From Acanthornis magna (Eukaryota > Chordata > Aves > Passeriformes > Acanthizidae): a DNA stretch of 64,000 bases. Under the pieces are notes generated by a model, which was not told the origin of the DNA, made no database searches, and saw nothing but the letters and a program-made list of their open reading frames with translations. The DNA is taken from the NCBI GenBank assembly GCA_036785705.1, contig JAWUZG010000084.1, positions 9,499,501-9,563,500 of the forward strand, in the 5' to 3' direction. This document shows, in pieces, positions 1 through 47,300 of the stretch. The position numbers were made by a program, and so were the translations under genes. Position 1 is the first letter of the stretch; each line of letters opens with the position of its first letter.

Positions 1-35349
<35,349 letters not shown>

Positions 35350-35560
35350 GGCGCGGGCTGCGGGAGCGGCGCGGGCGCTGCGCGGGTGCGGGCGCTGCGC
35401 GGGGCGGCTGCGCCGGCGAGGCCGCGCCCCGGGGCGGTGGGAGGTGCGCCCGCCGCCGCCTCCGGCACCCCCGACACCGCCGGGCACGGGCAGCCGGGCA
35501 CCGATACCCTCCCTGCGACCCCCGGCTCGGGGTGCTGCAGGCCGAAACGGCGGAGAAAGA

Positions 35561-37870
35561 GAAAGGAAAATTAACACACATCCTTCGCTATCTAAATCTG
35601 ACTCCCCCCAGCCTTTCCCACTAACAGAATGTTGCTGCTTACAAATAAAGCCTCTGACATGGCTACTGTGACTAACTGCAGAAGAATCAAGCTCGGAGCA
35701 CCTGGAAAGGAACCCATTTCAGACTAATCTCTTTCATACTGTTTTGTCTTGAGCTGGTTCTTCTCCCCCTTTCTCTACTGTAGTACAAAATGATAGATTT
35801 CTGCAGTCAGGAGGGTAGCAAGGGGAGGACACCTGGTAACCTAAGTCTGAGCCTCCAAGCAGAATCACCTTTAACCACATAACTCCAAAGAGAGCAGCAC
35901 TTACTTAAGCACAGGTAGCTTACCTGCTCCTCCTTCCACCAGAGTAGAAATTTGTATGAATACATATAAAGGAGTGATTAAAAAAAAAATTTTAAAAAAT
36001 CCCACGGCCAATCCCCCCTAGGTTCTATTTTATTATTTCTGTGTGATAACTTTTGTAAGCTACACCAGCTCCTTTAGAAACTGTCCTTACTCCTTTCAGA
36101 AGATGATTTTGCTGTATTGGAACATTTCCACTGTATGTACACTACCCATTTCTCTTATCAGGCATCAGGAATGAGAGAGAAATGGATTTAAGCCTGCATA
36201 CAAACAAATACAATTGTTTTCAGAAAGCCATTTTCTTTTAAAATTTCGACTATTAATACATAAATCACTTTTACCTAAGTTCCAGTACTCCACAATATCA
36301 AAAAGCTATTCTCTCCAAGTGTTAAACACACAGATAATAGAATTTCTTCCATGCACATGCAAAACAAAATTAAACTGCCTTATATTTGAAAAGAGAAAGG
36401 AGACACAAAAAATCTAAAGCACACATTTAAAACTATGTATGTCACCTTTAAATTTACATATAGCCTACAACAATCATTGACATCTATCAATCATTTCTAG
36501 AAGGCTTTACAGGAATAGATCTTATACAAGCTCAAAGTTATGTGCATTTGAAAGAAAGCAATTGTTTTTTTATAATACAGATAAACTTCCCAGGAGTCAG
36601 AAACTCCTCCAAGTAGTAAACAATTGTGGAACTAACTTCACTTGGTGATGTGAAAACTGCTCTGAATCATCATGTAAAGGACACAGCACAGAAAGGATGA
36701 CACACCTGGTAGGCCGTTCGTCTGCTGTTACATGAATTCCTGTGCTCTACTGTGCATAAATTCAGAGCAAACAAATCCACAAAGCTAACTCATACTCCAA
36801 AACTGGAAGTTTGATAATTAGTAAATTTCTGAGACGGTTTGAGGTTTTCATTGCTTCAAATGCACCATATTAAAAGATGGTACAATTATGAAGGTTCAGT
36901 ATTTTTAGATAATGAAATATTTTCTAGGAAAAAAATTTGCATCTAAATTGGCTCTCAATTAGTTTCAATTCTTGTTTGCTACTTGTGGCATTAAGGGAAA
37001 ATTAATAAGGTGAGCAGCTCATTTAGTAGGCAAAGAAATACATTAAAGTGTCTGTTGTGTAACCTGATTCCTATTGCTTTTATCTACTTTCTCTACCTCC
37101 ATTAATGTAACCTGGATCAGAGAAAGTGCACCAAAGCTGAGTGCTTGCTGCACTCACAGCAGATGGGCTCTGCTATAGGCTGAGCCTAGCACATAATCCT
37201 AAAAATCTGTTTGGGCTTATTGGGAAAAGGCTGTGTCAAAGTTAAAGAATATATTTTATTTCTCACATTCTTTTCTCTCATGCACATTCTCCCTCCAGCA
37301 CTTACAGGAGGGAACAGAATTCTCAGTGAAAACATCACTAGTTTTCCATCATTTCATTAGAAATGAAACACAAGAAACACAATCCACGGGGACAAATTAC
37401 AAAGGCAGAAAAGAGATCTTTTTAATGACTTACTGTTAACAGACTTCCCAAAGCAGTCAGAAAAGGCCCCTTTTTATCTGAGACAATTTCTCACCTGGTA
37501 TGGGCAGCTTCTAAAGCTTCTGTCATAAGATATGCAAACCTGAAGAATGATGGGGAGAGAAACAGCAGCAGATGGGAAAGGGAAAATAACAGAGGAAAGG
37601 TAACAGTGACAGGAGGAGAGAAAAGGGAAGAAACCTACTGGAAAGAAGCTAATTTAACCACAAGGGGTGAAAAAAAGAAAGAGACAAGAAGAAGAATAAA
37701 CATGGAAAAGGCTCCACAGAGAGCTCCAGAGTGTGAATTTATATTAGTAACAAAGTTTTCAGCAACTATGGAAACCATCCATCGCTGCATACTACATTCA
37801 TTATATGTCTTATGCCCGGCATTACTCAAGTCCCAACACCTCTTTCAGCGGGGCCAATGCTCCGTGCTGA
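35561..37870. other. USH1C-OTOG spacer, AT-rich centre
   Basis: Non-coding DNA between the two CpG islands. No exon, CR1 copy or RNA gene was recognised. It may hold shared or separate regulatory elements, but none can be named from sequence alone. Confidence 0.6.
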
Positions 37871-38240
37871 GCACGGACAAGGTTTGCCCCTTCCCAGCAG
37901 GAGCGGGGGGCTCCGGGCCGCGCTCGGCCCCTGCTCGTCCCCAGAAGCTGTGGGAGTGGGTGCTCAGAGCCGTCCCGGCTGCTGCTGCCGAGACACCGGC
38001 ACACAAATCGCCTCCCAAGGCCCCAAAGGGCCCAAAAGTGGAAGCGAGCGTGTGGAGGCGGCGCGGTCAGCACCCCGCACGGCCAGGGAAGGAGAAGCGA
38101 TAGCGGCGAGCGGCGGCCCGGGGCCGGACCCCGCTGTCCGGCGAGGGGCGGTGTCCGGGGTGGGTGCCGGGGAAGGGCCAGCCCGGGGGCGGAGGGCGGG
38201 TGAGGATAAACCCCCCGGCCGCCCCGCCCGGGAGGGCGGG

Positions 38241-38261
38241 ATGAGTCTGGGGTGCAGGTAG
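38241..38261 (+). other. Short upstream ORF before the OTOG start
   Basis: ATG followed by five more codons and a TAG (MSLGCR), ending 35 bases before the OTOG ATG. It matters only if transcription starts upstream of 38241, which the sequence does not show. Confidence 0.45.
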
Positions 38262-38296
38262 CGGCCGGAGCTCCGCGGGAAGCCGCTGCCGCCCGC

Positions 38297-38348
38297 ATGG
38301 AGACCCGGCTCCTCCTCGGGGCGTTGCTGTGCGCCTGGCTGCCGTCGG
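38297..38348 (+). CDS. OTOG: OTOG exon 1, signal peptide
   Basis: Encodes [17 protein letters not shown] plus one base of the next codon, a typical hydrophobic signal peptide. It resembles the human start (ALCWLLCVWLP). Donor CGG|GTGCGT. Sits in the CpG island. Confidence 0.85.
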
Positions 38349-41300
38349 GTGCGTGTCCCGCCGGCTAGGGAACGGCGTGGGTTGGCGAGGGAGGGCGGAC
38401 GGGGCAGTCCTGGCCATCACTGACCTGCCGCCTTTGCCTTGCAGCCCTGTCTCCATGGCGTGCCCGGGCACAACTCGCGCTCCACGGGGATCCGCCGCTC
38501 CCTAGGTAAGAGGCGCCCGGGGCACAGCGGGCTCCTTCCCCGGGGATGTGCGGCTGTGTGCGCTGCCTTCGCCGAGCTAACTCTGCTTTTTCCTCCCCCC
38601 TAAGCCGAGGCAGCACCGGGGGACCACGGAGCAGGGGCGGCCTCGCCGCGGCGGCGCAGGTGAGGGCGCGGGCTGGCCTCAGGTGGGGCGGCGGGCGGGC
38701 ACCGCCGGGCCGAGCGCCACGGCACCTGCTTGGGGATACCGGGCCGCCGGGATGGGCAGCTTCTAGCAGGGGGGACGCGGGGAAGAGAGCATCCACCACA
38801 CTGCCACTAGGGCTCATGCGGCTGATGACCTCGGGTAGTGCCAGGCTTCCCAGCGCCGCCGCCCGGGCAGACCCCTCTGAGGGGGGCTGCCGGCGCAGGA
38901 CAGACGGATGGGTGTTCTGGTTTTCATGAGAGTAACGTGCTTCTCAGACCTTGCCTCCATGTGTCTGTATATTGTTGGGATGCCATCAGTATTTCTGGTG
39001 GCTCTTCTGTCCTTGGTGATTATTCAGGACTTGCCCTCGAGAGTATATTTTATGCCAGCCGCGAGGTGTGTCAATCCTGAACGAAAATTTAATGTTTAAG
39101 CAACAAGAGACGATTATATCACTCTATCTAGAGCGTCAGGTTGTTCAAGAAGTTGCATGTTGTACAAGGCATCCTTGCTTGAGGAAAAGCTGAGGTCTGG
39201 TCTGGCTCATCAGCAACAATCACTTTGTGAGAGCCTTTTTGCTTCTCAGTAGAGGTAAACGAGCTGGCAGTATCAGGTCACTACAGCTCAGCACTCAGCT
39301 TTTTGGATGTGGTTTATCCTGGCAACTCGACTGTGTCACTCATGGCATGTTGGTGAAATGTAATTAGGGTGTGTGGTTCCCACTCCCTTGTTCGAGGGTG
39401 GGAAAAGGAAAGATTGCTTTGTAGTCCTTGTTTGTGGCTCCTCAGAGGGAGTCACCTTTCTTTCTGCTTTCTTCCTGCTCTTTCTGGGAAAAGCTCAGCA
39501 AAGAAAAAATGTCACATAACTGCAAACGGGTAACCAAATCAACTACCAATAACAGCAAATGCTCAGGGATTTATGTTCTCCCGCCAAGAATTCAAGATAG
39601 AGTAACGCATTTTTTTGTTTCTTTCTGGGCTAGTCTACTGAGCAGAAGTCAGTAAGAAATACGCTTAGGAGGAAGGAAAAAGAAAAAAATATTTGAGTCT
39701 TGAGTAAAGTGTACTTTTTAATGTAGAAGGGTTTTTTTTGGGAACTTTGTAGTAAGCCAATATGGAGCAATGGGCTTGCTAAAAATAGTGTATTTACTGA
39801 CAGACTGAAGAGTTTAAGTGCCTTGGTTATAGCTGCTGATTTCTTTGCTCTTTCTGAAAGGAATCTGGAATGGCAGTTTATAACATTTCACCTGCGACAA
39901 TGTCCTTGTCTCGGAACAGGAGAATTCACAGTATGAAATGCGGACCATCCAGTAAGTTATTTATGTTTCTACATAAAGTACCTTCTCTTGTCCCTTATTT
40001 TCTGCGTTGTTTAATCAATTCTTAGGAAGAAAAAAATCATGAAATAGGTAACAGGCCTTCAGTTAAGGAGGCTCTACTTAGATGGGTCTCAAAGGTCCAC
40101 GGAAGTGTAAAATTTTTGTTGTGGGGTTTCACCTAGCTTTAAGCTTGCATCTAGGTCTGGTTTGATAATTAGAAACACTGTCCCTAACTGCAGTTTTTGC
40201 AATAAAGAGCTTTCAGAAGGAAAATCTGCTCTTTTTGTGTGATATACCTAAAGATGTGGATTGCTGTCTGGATGCCATTAAATTGTCCATCCAGTTCCTC
40301 TTCTGTGCTTGGAGTTTTTTTGTTTGTTTTTGCTGAGTTAATCCACAGATGCTTTTTGTGTGTGCGGTCTGTGTGTTAGCAGGTTAAGGTCCTGGTGGGC
40401 ATTTGCTTGAGGAATGTGTATCTGTGGTTTTTTTTGATTCATCTGATTTTCAGAAGTGAAGTGGATGGGCATAAAATACCTTTGCTGAAGGGTAAAGATC
40501 CTCTGTGTTAACTCTGCAGAAGGGTCTGTGTCATGCTTGTCACGTACAAAGGAGAAGCAGGAGGCAAAATAACGCAGGATAGTTTTAATCAGTGATGCAA
40601 ACCCTGTGGTTTCTCTTCAGTCAGCCTGATTGCATTGGATAGCCTGCATCTGTGTCCTATAGCTTTATAGCACAAAAGGCAAGACTGAGGTGTGGAATGG
40701 ACTCTTATAAATTGTGGTTAGGGTTGTGTCATCTCCAAAAGCTTTTAATGTCTTTAATACGCATTGTTTTTGGAAGCTTTTGAGAAGTGTATAGCTGAAT
40801 GTGGAGGAATGATACAAGAATTTAGAGAAGCATAATACTGCTCAAATAAAAACTATTACCTATGAATCTCTCTCCAGTGTATGAAAAAATCATAGATATG
40901 TTGTGCTTAATAAAATTGCTTTAGAAACATAGCAGTATATACTAGTAAAAATTCCTGGTTTTGACAGTTACACCATTTTTTTCCAACTAAATAAAGCAGC
41001 TTACAAAGAGAAGATATGTAGGTCATGCTGAGAAATTTGTTGTCATAATAATTGTTTGATTCTGTGGGTTTAGTTTTTGCCTAGTGAAAATTTCTTTTAT
41101 AGGACTAGTAGATTTCATTTTTTGTTTCAGTTCTGGAAAAAAGCTTCTAAGATGTATTGTGTTACTGTTGAAGTGTGCAATAAAAACCATGCACATAAAC
41201 AATTTGCAAGACGTCTATTAAAGAGCTTTTGTTGAGAGTTTATGTGCAAGTTTATTGCCTCTTAAATAGGCCTAATATTAAAAAAATTAGAATGAGGCAG

Positions 41301-44300
41301 AACAAAATGTTTGCAAATGTCTCAAGCTAATTCATCACATGGCTAAGCTTCTAAAAGAGGATGTAGTTATGACAGCAAGAATTAGGTTTTATTGCTCTTT
41401 GTAGATGTCATAGTACAGCCATTTTGTTTCCTTTCTAATTTGTATTTCTATGAGGCAAAAATATTCCGTATGGGTTTTCCAGTTCTGACGTACTTGTTTT
41501 TGGAAAAGACCATGTTGTTAAAGATGCCTTAAAAATTGTTAATGACTGTCTGTACTTGAAGGCAAATAAAATCAACATTATTATAAACAGTGGAATACAT
41601 AGGCTTGGAAGTTTCCTTTTAAAATTCCAGTAAAGTGTGTGGCAAATGGAATCTATTGTTGTTTGTGTGTGAAAGACACATTAAAAAACAAAATAAAAGA
41701 ATAACCTTATCTGTTTTGTACGATGCTCTAAATACATAGGAGAACAGTTTTCATTATGGTCTCTCCAATTTCAAGGGAGATGGAAGCTGCTATAACTCTG
41801 CCCATGGAGCAGGATTCACAAACATCTGGGGATATGTGAAATAACAAACCTCTTTTGTTTAAAAAACCTGAACAGATAGAAACCCGAATCAATGACAGGC
41901 CCAAACCAAAACAGCAAGGGAGGCTGACAGCTGCTTTCTCTACTTTAGCAATGTCTCTAGGAAAATTACTTGTTGAAACACTTGTAAAACTGATTATAAT
42001 AAACTTATATTTTGTCCTACTAGTCAGTTCTTGCTGCAAACCATTTTTTTTGCATTCTGTAACTGTAAAAACAAACCAACACATTTTTTGTAGAATGCAT
42101 GTATGAATTTTGCAAGACATCCTTTTACCTTTGTGTTGTATTAGTCAACTGAAAACATTTCAGAAAGTGATGTCATATCTGTCAATGGGACAAAAAAGGT
42201 GGTATAGCACAACTAAATGCCAAGAGATAAGTTCTGTGTTAGTTTCTTGCAGCCAGGGAACATAGGATTTGAAATGTTTATCAGAATAATTAAAGTTAAC
42301 ATGTAGTCTACACGGCTGTTAAACTTTTAACTTCCTTCCACACAAATCCTTTTCATGCAAAATTAGAAAAACAGCAAACAAATGTAAAAAAAAACCCCAA
42401 AAACCCAAAAACCAACCAACTAACAACAACAAAAAACCAACAAAAAAACCCCACAAAAAAACCCAACCAAGCCCCCAGACGGGAGACTTCCAAGCAAAAG
42501 CTTCAGGCTCTTCAACTGAATTACTCTTCCACTCTTGCATAGTTATTTTAAAATGTCTAATTTTTAAAGCATACTGAAATATTTAATTCCTGTGTATTAC
42601 TGCAAGTGACTTTCTGGAGCTCTGAAAATATTTGGATCAAAGTTGGTATATAGGCAGAAGCATAAGAACAGAGAGCATGGGCTGGGTCTTGTATCTCGCT
42701 TGGTTAAATAAAACTTACTGCTTTCAGATCTCTATTTTAATCTTTCATTCTTAAACTTTGCTGTACAAATGAATCTAGTAATGAATGTCCTGAAAGAAAC
42801 TTGTGTCTACTATTTTGCATTAAGCAATTTTTTTGGTGCTGTGTCTTAAATAGTAGCAAAAATAGTAGCACTAGGAAGTACTTAATATTTTATGTAAAAA
42901 TACTCATAGGAAGGTACACATCAGGCACAAATCTTCAAGAATTAATAGTGTACTAGTGATAATGATGTACTGCAGTGAGGTCAAACCTGATCTTGAGCAT
43001 CTGTGTTCACATGACAGTTAAAGCAAAAATCAAGTATTTCAGAGTTGATGTGTATGATAATCTGAGTAGTCAGATGTGTTCTTGAAGGAAAGTGAAAAAA
43101 CGTTAATTTAGCTATCTCTTCAGTTTAGTATCTTATCTTTTGTGGAATACATACACAAGGCTTCTTTGCACTTACCTCCTTGTGCTCTAAGAAGAGAGCA
43201 CAAGGTTGTTTAGTGACTGTGTCTCACTTCATGCTGAAGGGCTCCACACAATATAAATTACTTATTTTATTCCTAATGAGCATGTTGTATTGGAAGACCA
43301 AAGCTTCAATGCTGCTCTGCAGGGCCCCTTGCAGTGATGTGCAAACAGGCTCTATTACAGTCACACTTTCTCAAAGGCTGTAATACATAATGGGCTCGAG
43401 GTTCTGCTACTGTTTATGGAATTTAAAAGGGGGATGATCTGAAAAGGAGGTCCACGTGCTCAAGGGACTAAAATAACCCTATGGGGCTGCAGCTTATTTA
43501 GTAATTACCAGGGGTTAGAGTATTTAAGCTGTGAGAACAGCATAGCAGAATTCAGACCTGTGTTACAAGATGATCCCAAGTCTTCACCCTATTTGATAAA
43601 GAAGGAATTTAAGGCTGGTTGCTTCATCACAGCGATGTTGTTATCAGGGTTATCTGCAGGTTGTAGTGGCAACGTTGGTTAAAAATCCCATTATTACTTA
43701 TGTGAGTCAAACCACATAAGTAATTAGGCCTACCATTTTCTGCTAGAAACGTCTCACCAGTTTTTTAATTTTGGATTCCAACACAGTGCACTCAACTGGC
43801 ACAATGTCAAAGGTGAAGGAGGAGCTGAGGAGTTTTTAATAGGTGTTGCTTTCAGGTAAATGAAGGACGCAACCTTCTTCTCTAACTTTTCCTAATTTTA
43901 ACTTTCAGCTAGTCTTGATGGTTTTGCCCTTTCTGCAAGTATTAAAATGTTTCTCACATCTCTATGGGAGATACAAACTTTTGGTTTGCCCATATGGGTT
44001 AGTTATTTAGAGAGCTCATATTCCTTTAATGTCAAGGATTAGAATTAACCCCTTGTTACAGGATATTTATCCTGGGTACCCTAGGAAGTATTTCTGTGTT
44101 AATGGAGCAGAATTGCATGATTAAAGGAGGCCACATATACAGTAGTAGGAGCATTAAATGTGATCTGAAACAATGCTGCTTTCCTCATTACCTGCTTCAG
44201 GATAACTAATGTTTGCATACACAGTGGTTCTGTGCAGTGAAAGGAAAGACACTTTACAGTGATGTAAAAAGGGATACAAACAAATACAACAGCTAAGATT

Positions 44301-47300
44301 ATCACATTTTCTTAGAATCATGCACACACAGAAGAGAACTTTTTAAAGAAGAAAATGCTTATGATTTTTTTTCTTCAGATTTGAGTAATTTGATTTTTGG
44401 TTCAGATTTGACTAACACCCTATCTCTCTAAAGGAGAGCCAGGGAAATCCTTCCCAGTGACAGTGAGGGTCCCCAGGTCAGCTGACTGTTTGCACAATCT
44501 GAACAAAAATGGCTTGAAGCAGGTTACCTGAGCCATGCATAGAGTGGAATCATTCAACCTGAAACATCAAAAGGGGGCTAACTTCCTCTACAATGCAGAG
44601 GAACATGACTTGCAGCCTAATTGTTCATTATTGTAACTGGACAGGCAACAGGGCATAATCTTAGAGAAGCAAAGAACAGAGACCAGAGCTCCAGTTACAC
44701 AGGTCTCACAGCGCTCAAGATGAAAGAGATCAATGTCTGTCTCTCTTGACAAGAGGAACAGGCTTTTGCATTATTGACAAGATTGGTCACTGTGGGCATG
44801 TAAATGAGATGGCTCAGTCAGTGTAAGTAGGGAACTTTCTGCACGGTGCTTGCATTATTTTTTATTGGCCTCATGCTGGCCATACAGGAAAAAGAGCTGG
44901 GTGGTTGGGCTAGCAGGAAAAGAAGCATTGCCTTTCTACTTTGTCCACCTGCCTTGTTCTTTGGAGCATAACCTCTATTTTTTTTCTTTCTTTTTCTTCT
45001 TGGGTGGAGGGTGGGAGAGTGCATGTTGAAACAAAGGAATCAAAATTAATTGTTTGGATATTTTGAAAGTCTTCAAGTAATTGCTTAGTATTTATAATGC
45101 GATTACAAATGGAAAGGATAATGCCTAGCAGTAATGCCTTGAAATGGAAAGGGAGCAAGTTTAGATTAGATATTAATAAGAAATTCTTTACTATTAGGGT
45201 GATGGGACACTGGAACAGGTTGCCTGTCCTTGGAAGTGTTGAAAGCCAGGTAGGATGGGGCTTTGAGAGACCTTATCTAGTGGGGTTGGAATGATGTGAT
45301 CTTTAAGGTCCCTTCCAACCCAAACCATTCTATGATTATTTTTCAGGAGTAATGCGTTTGTAAAGGTAAAGAAGAGAAGGCTGAGCCTTCAATTTTTCTC
45401 TTCCTGAAATGGTTTCTTCTTAGCAGCTTGTCCGCAACAAATGCAATCTCTGTGTGTGTTCTAAAGTACGAAAACTACCGGGATTGCATAATAGTCAATT
45501 ATTAAAATCCTTTCTTAAACAGACTTTAACTTTATAGGAGCAAATATTAGCAAAATAAGTGAATGGATCACAATTGTTAAAAAAAAGATTTAATCGCAAA
45601 GTTTAAATTTAGTAACAGGAAACTTTGTTTCTGCTTGTGCACATCTTTGTTTAGACTGTGAAAAGTTTCGTCATATTTTGATAGGGATCTTCCCAGGGAA
45701 AATAGAAATTAAAAAAGCCAACACCTCCCTCTCCCAAGACCAAATCTATCATTACAAGTCAGGGATCTGTGTCTTTATAGTTGGTGTACTTGAAGGCTGT
45801 AAGATAGGAGGGCAGGCAGGTAAAGATACACATCTGGGATCTGAACATTTGTATTTCTGGCAGGATGAGAGCAGACTACCTTAGAACTTACCCACAGGGT
45901 ATTGCTTGTGTGCGGATATAGGCACTGGGCTTCTTCGTGGTGCAGTACTTGTTCACTTCCTCTATTCATTGCTTAGGGGACTAAAAACATGTCAGACTAA
46001 CAGATGTCACAGACATTTTCATTTGGCTTCTCTAAATGTGCAACAGGTTAATAAATCTGGCTGTATAAATTGAGGTGAAACTTTCACAGTGTGATTCCTT
46101 TTTGTGGGGCCATTTGGATTGTCTGGGACACTTAAATGCTAAGTTAGAAACTCCTGTCATTTTCAGTTACATTCTGTGAAATAACTGGGTCTTAAGACAA
46201 TTATCATAATTTATTTTTAACATACCTTGTTTTTTGCCACACAGATTCGCTTACATGTTTTAATGGAGGTGAATGTGTCTACAGAGAGCTGTGCAATTGC
46301 AGTCGATTTAATGCGACGGGACCGAGATGCCAGACAGGTGTGTAGAGAGAGAAATCTGGCTGGGTTTCTGGGATTGTACTTGTGGTTCCCACAGCTGCAA
46401 TGACTACTCTCTGCCTAAAGGTTCCCTTCATGCTGTAGCATTTTCTCCCTCCTTTCTTTTCTGTCATTATATTTCACAGCATGCCACATACACTGCCCTA
46501 TCTCAAGAGCTGTTTGTATCAAAAAACCAGTGCTATGTCTCAAGTGACTCTCCTTTTGTTAGTGCGTAACACAGGTGCTGAAAGAGATCATATATGCAGG
46601 ACATGGGGCCAATATAATTTTGAAACTTTTGATGGACTTTATTATTACTTTTCTGGGAAATCCACATATGCCCTTGTGAGACATGCAGAATTAGATGAGC
46701 AGAGCTTTTCCATACAGGTAGGGAATGGTACTTCTACATTTTTTTGAGCTGTTTTTGAACATGCTAATAATGCAAATAATTTTCAGGGTTAAAAATAACT
46801 TGAGATGATAGTGTGGGCTTGTAGAATGTGATCTAGATGTGATTTAACGTGATGTGGGTTACCAGTTACCATAGCATAAAATATAAACAGCTGGAATAAG
46901 ACTGATGTGTGTCCTTCCAAAGTTTGTTTTGTTCAGGCAAAGCTGTGAAAAGGCCACTCCATGACTATGAAAACACCTCCCAGTTTTTTCCACAAGAGGG
47001 GGACCAAACTTCTTGTTCCCATGCTGAGTGCAGATTTGGGGTATTAGTTGTGTTACATGTGAATTACAAATAATTTGTTTAAAATCTTGTCTTTGACACT
47101 AGTGATTTTATTTGGCAGGTGAATAATGATCCTGAATGCCATTCTTCTCCTTATTCCTGCAAAAGGTCCATTAGTTTATTCTTTTCTGGAGATGAACAGA
47201 TAAAGATGAGCAGTGAAGTCACCTATAAAGGATTTGGGTAATTGCAGTCTTGTTTCTAATGTAGTTACATTGGAATTAATATCACGGTACTATTTTGATA

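Larger units (their letters stand above)
37880..38900. promoter_or_regulatory. CpG island at the OTOG start
   Basis: GC- and CpG-rich region spanning the OTOG upstream flank and exons 1-3. GC-box-like motifs (GGGGCGGAG at 38186-38194, GGGCGGG at 38194-38200 and near 38234) lie 60-110 bases before the start codon. A TGAGGATAAA sequence at 38201-38210 is only a poor TATA candidate. Confidence 0.82.
39952..46244 (+). other. OTOG intron 4, 6.3 kb
   Basis: The largest intron seen here. It carries the A/C-rich tract (42376-42478), a perfect 12-bp inverted repeat (43693-43724) and a CR1 fragment (45140-45342). No extra exon is needed, because the split Asn codon joins exons 4 and 5. Confidence 0.65.

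Noticed and set aside
37606..38929. Long ORFs on both strands upstream of and over OTOG exons 1-3
   Set aside because: Same cause: CpG-island sequence without stops. None matches otogelin, and the spliced exons explain the region.
41728..42120. 130-codon minus-strand ORF in OTOG intron 4
   Set aside because: No recognisable domain, no splice or promoter signals, and a complementary ORF on the plus strand; chance opening.
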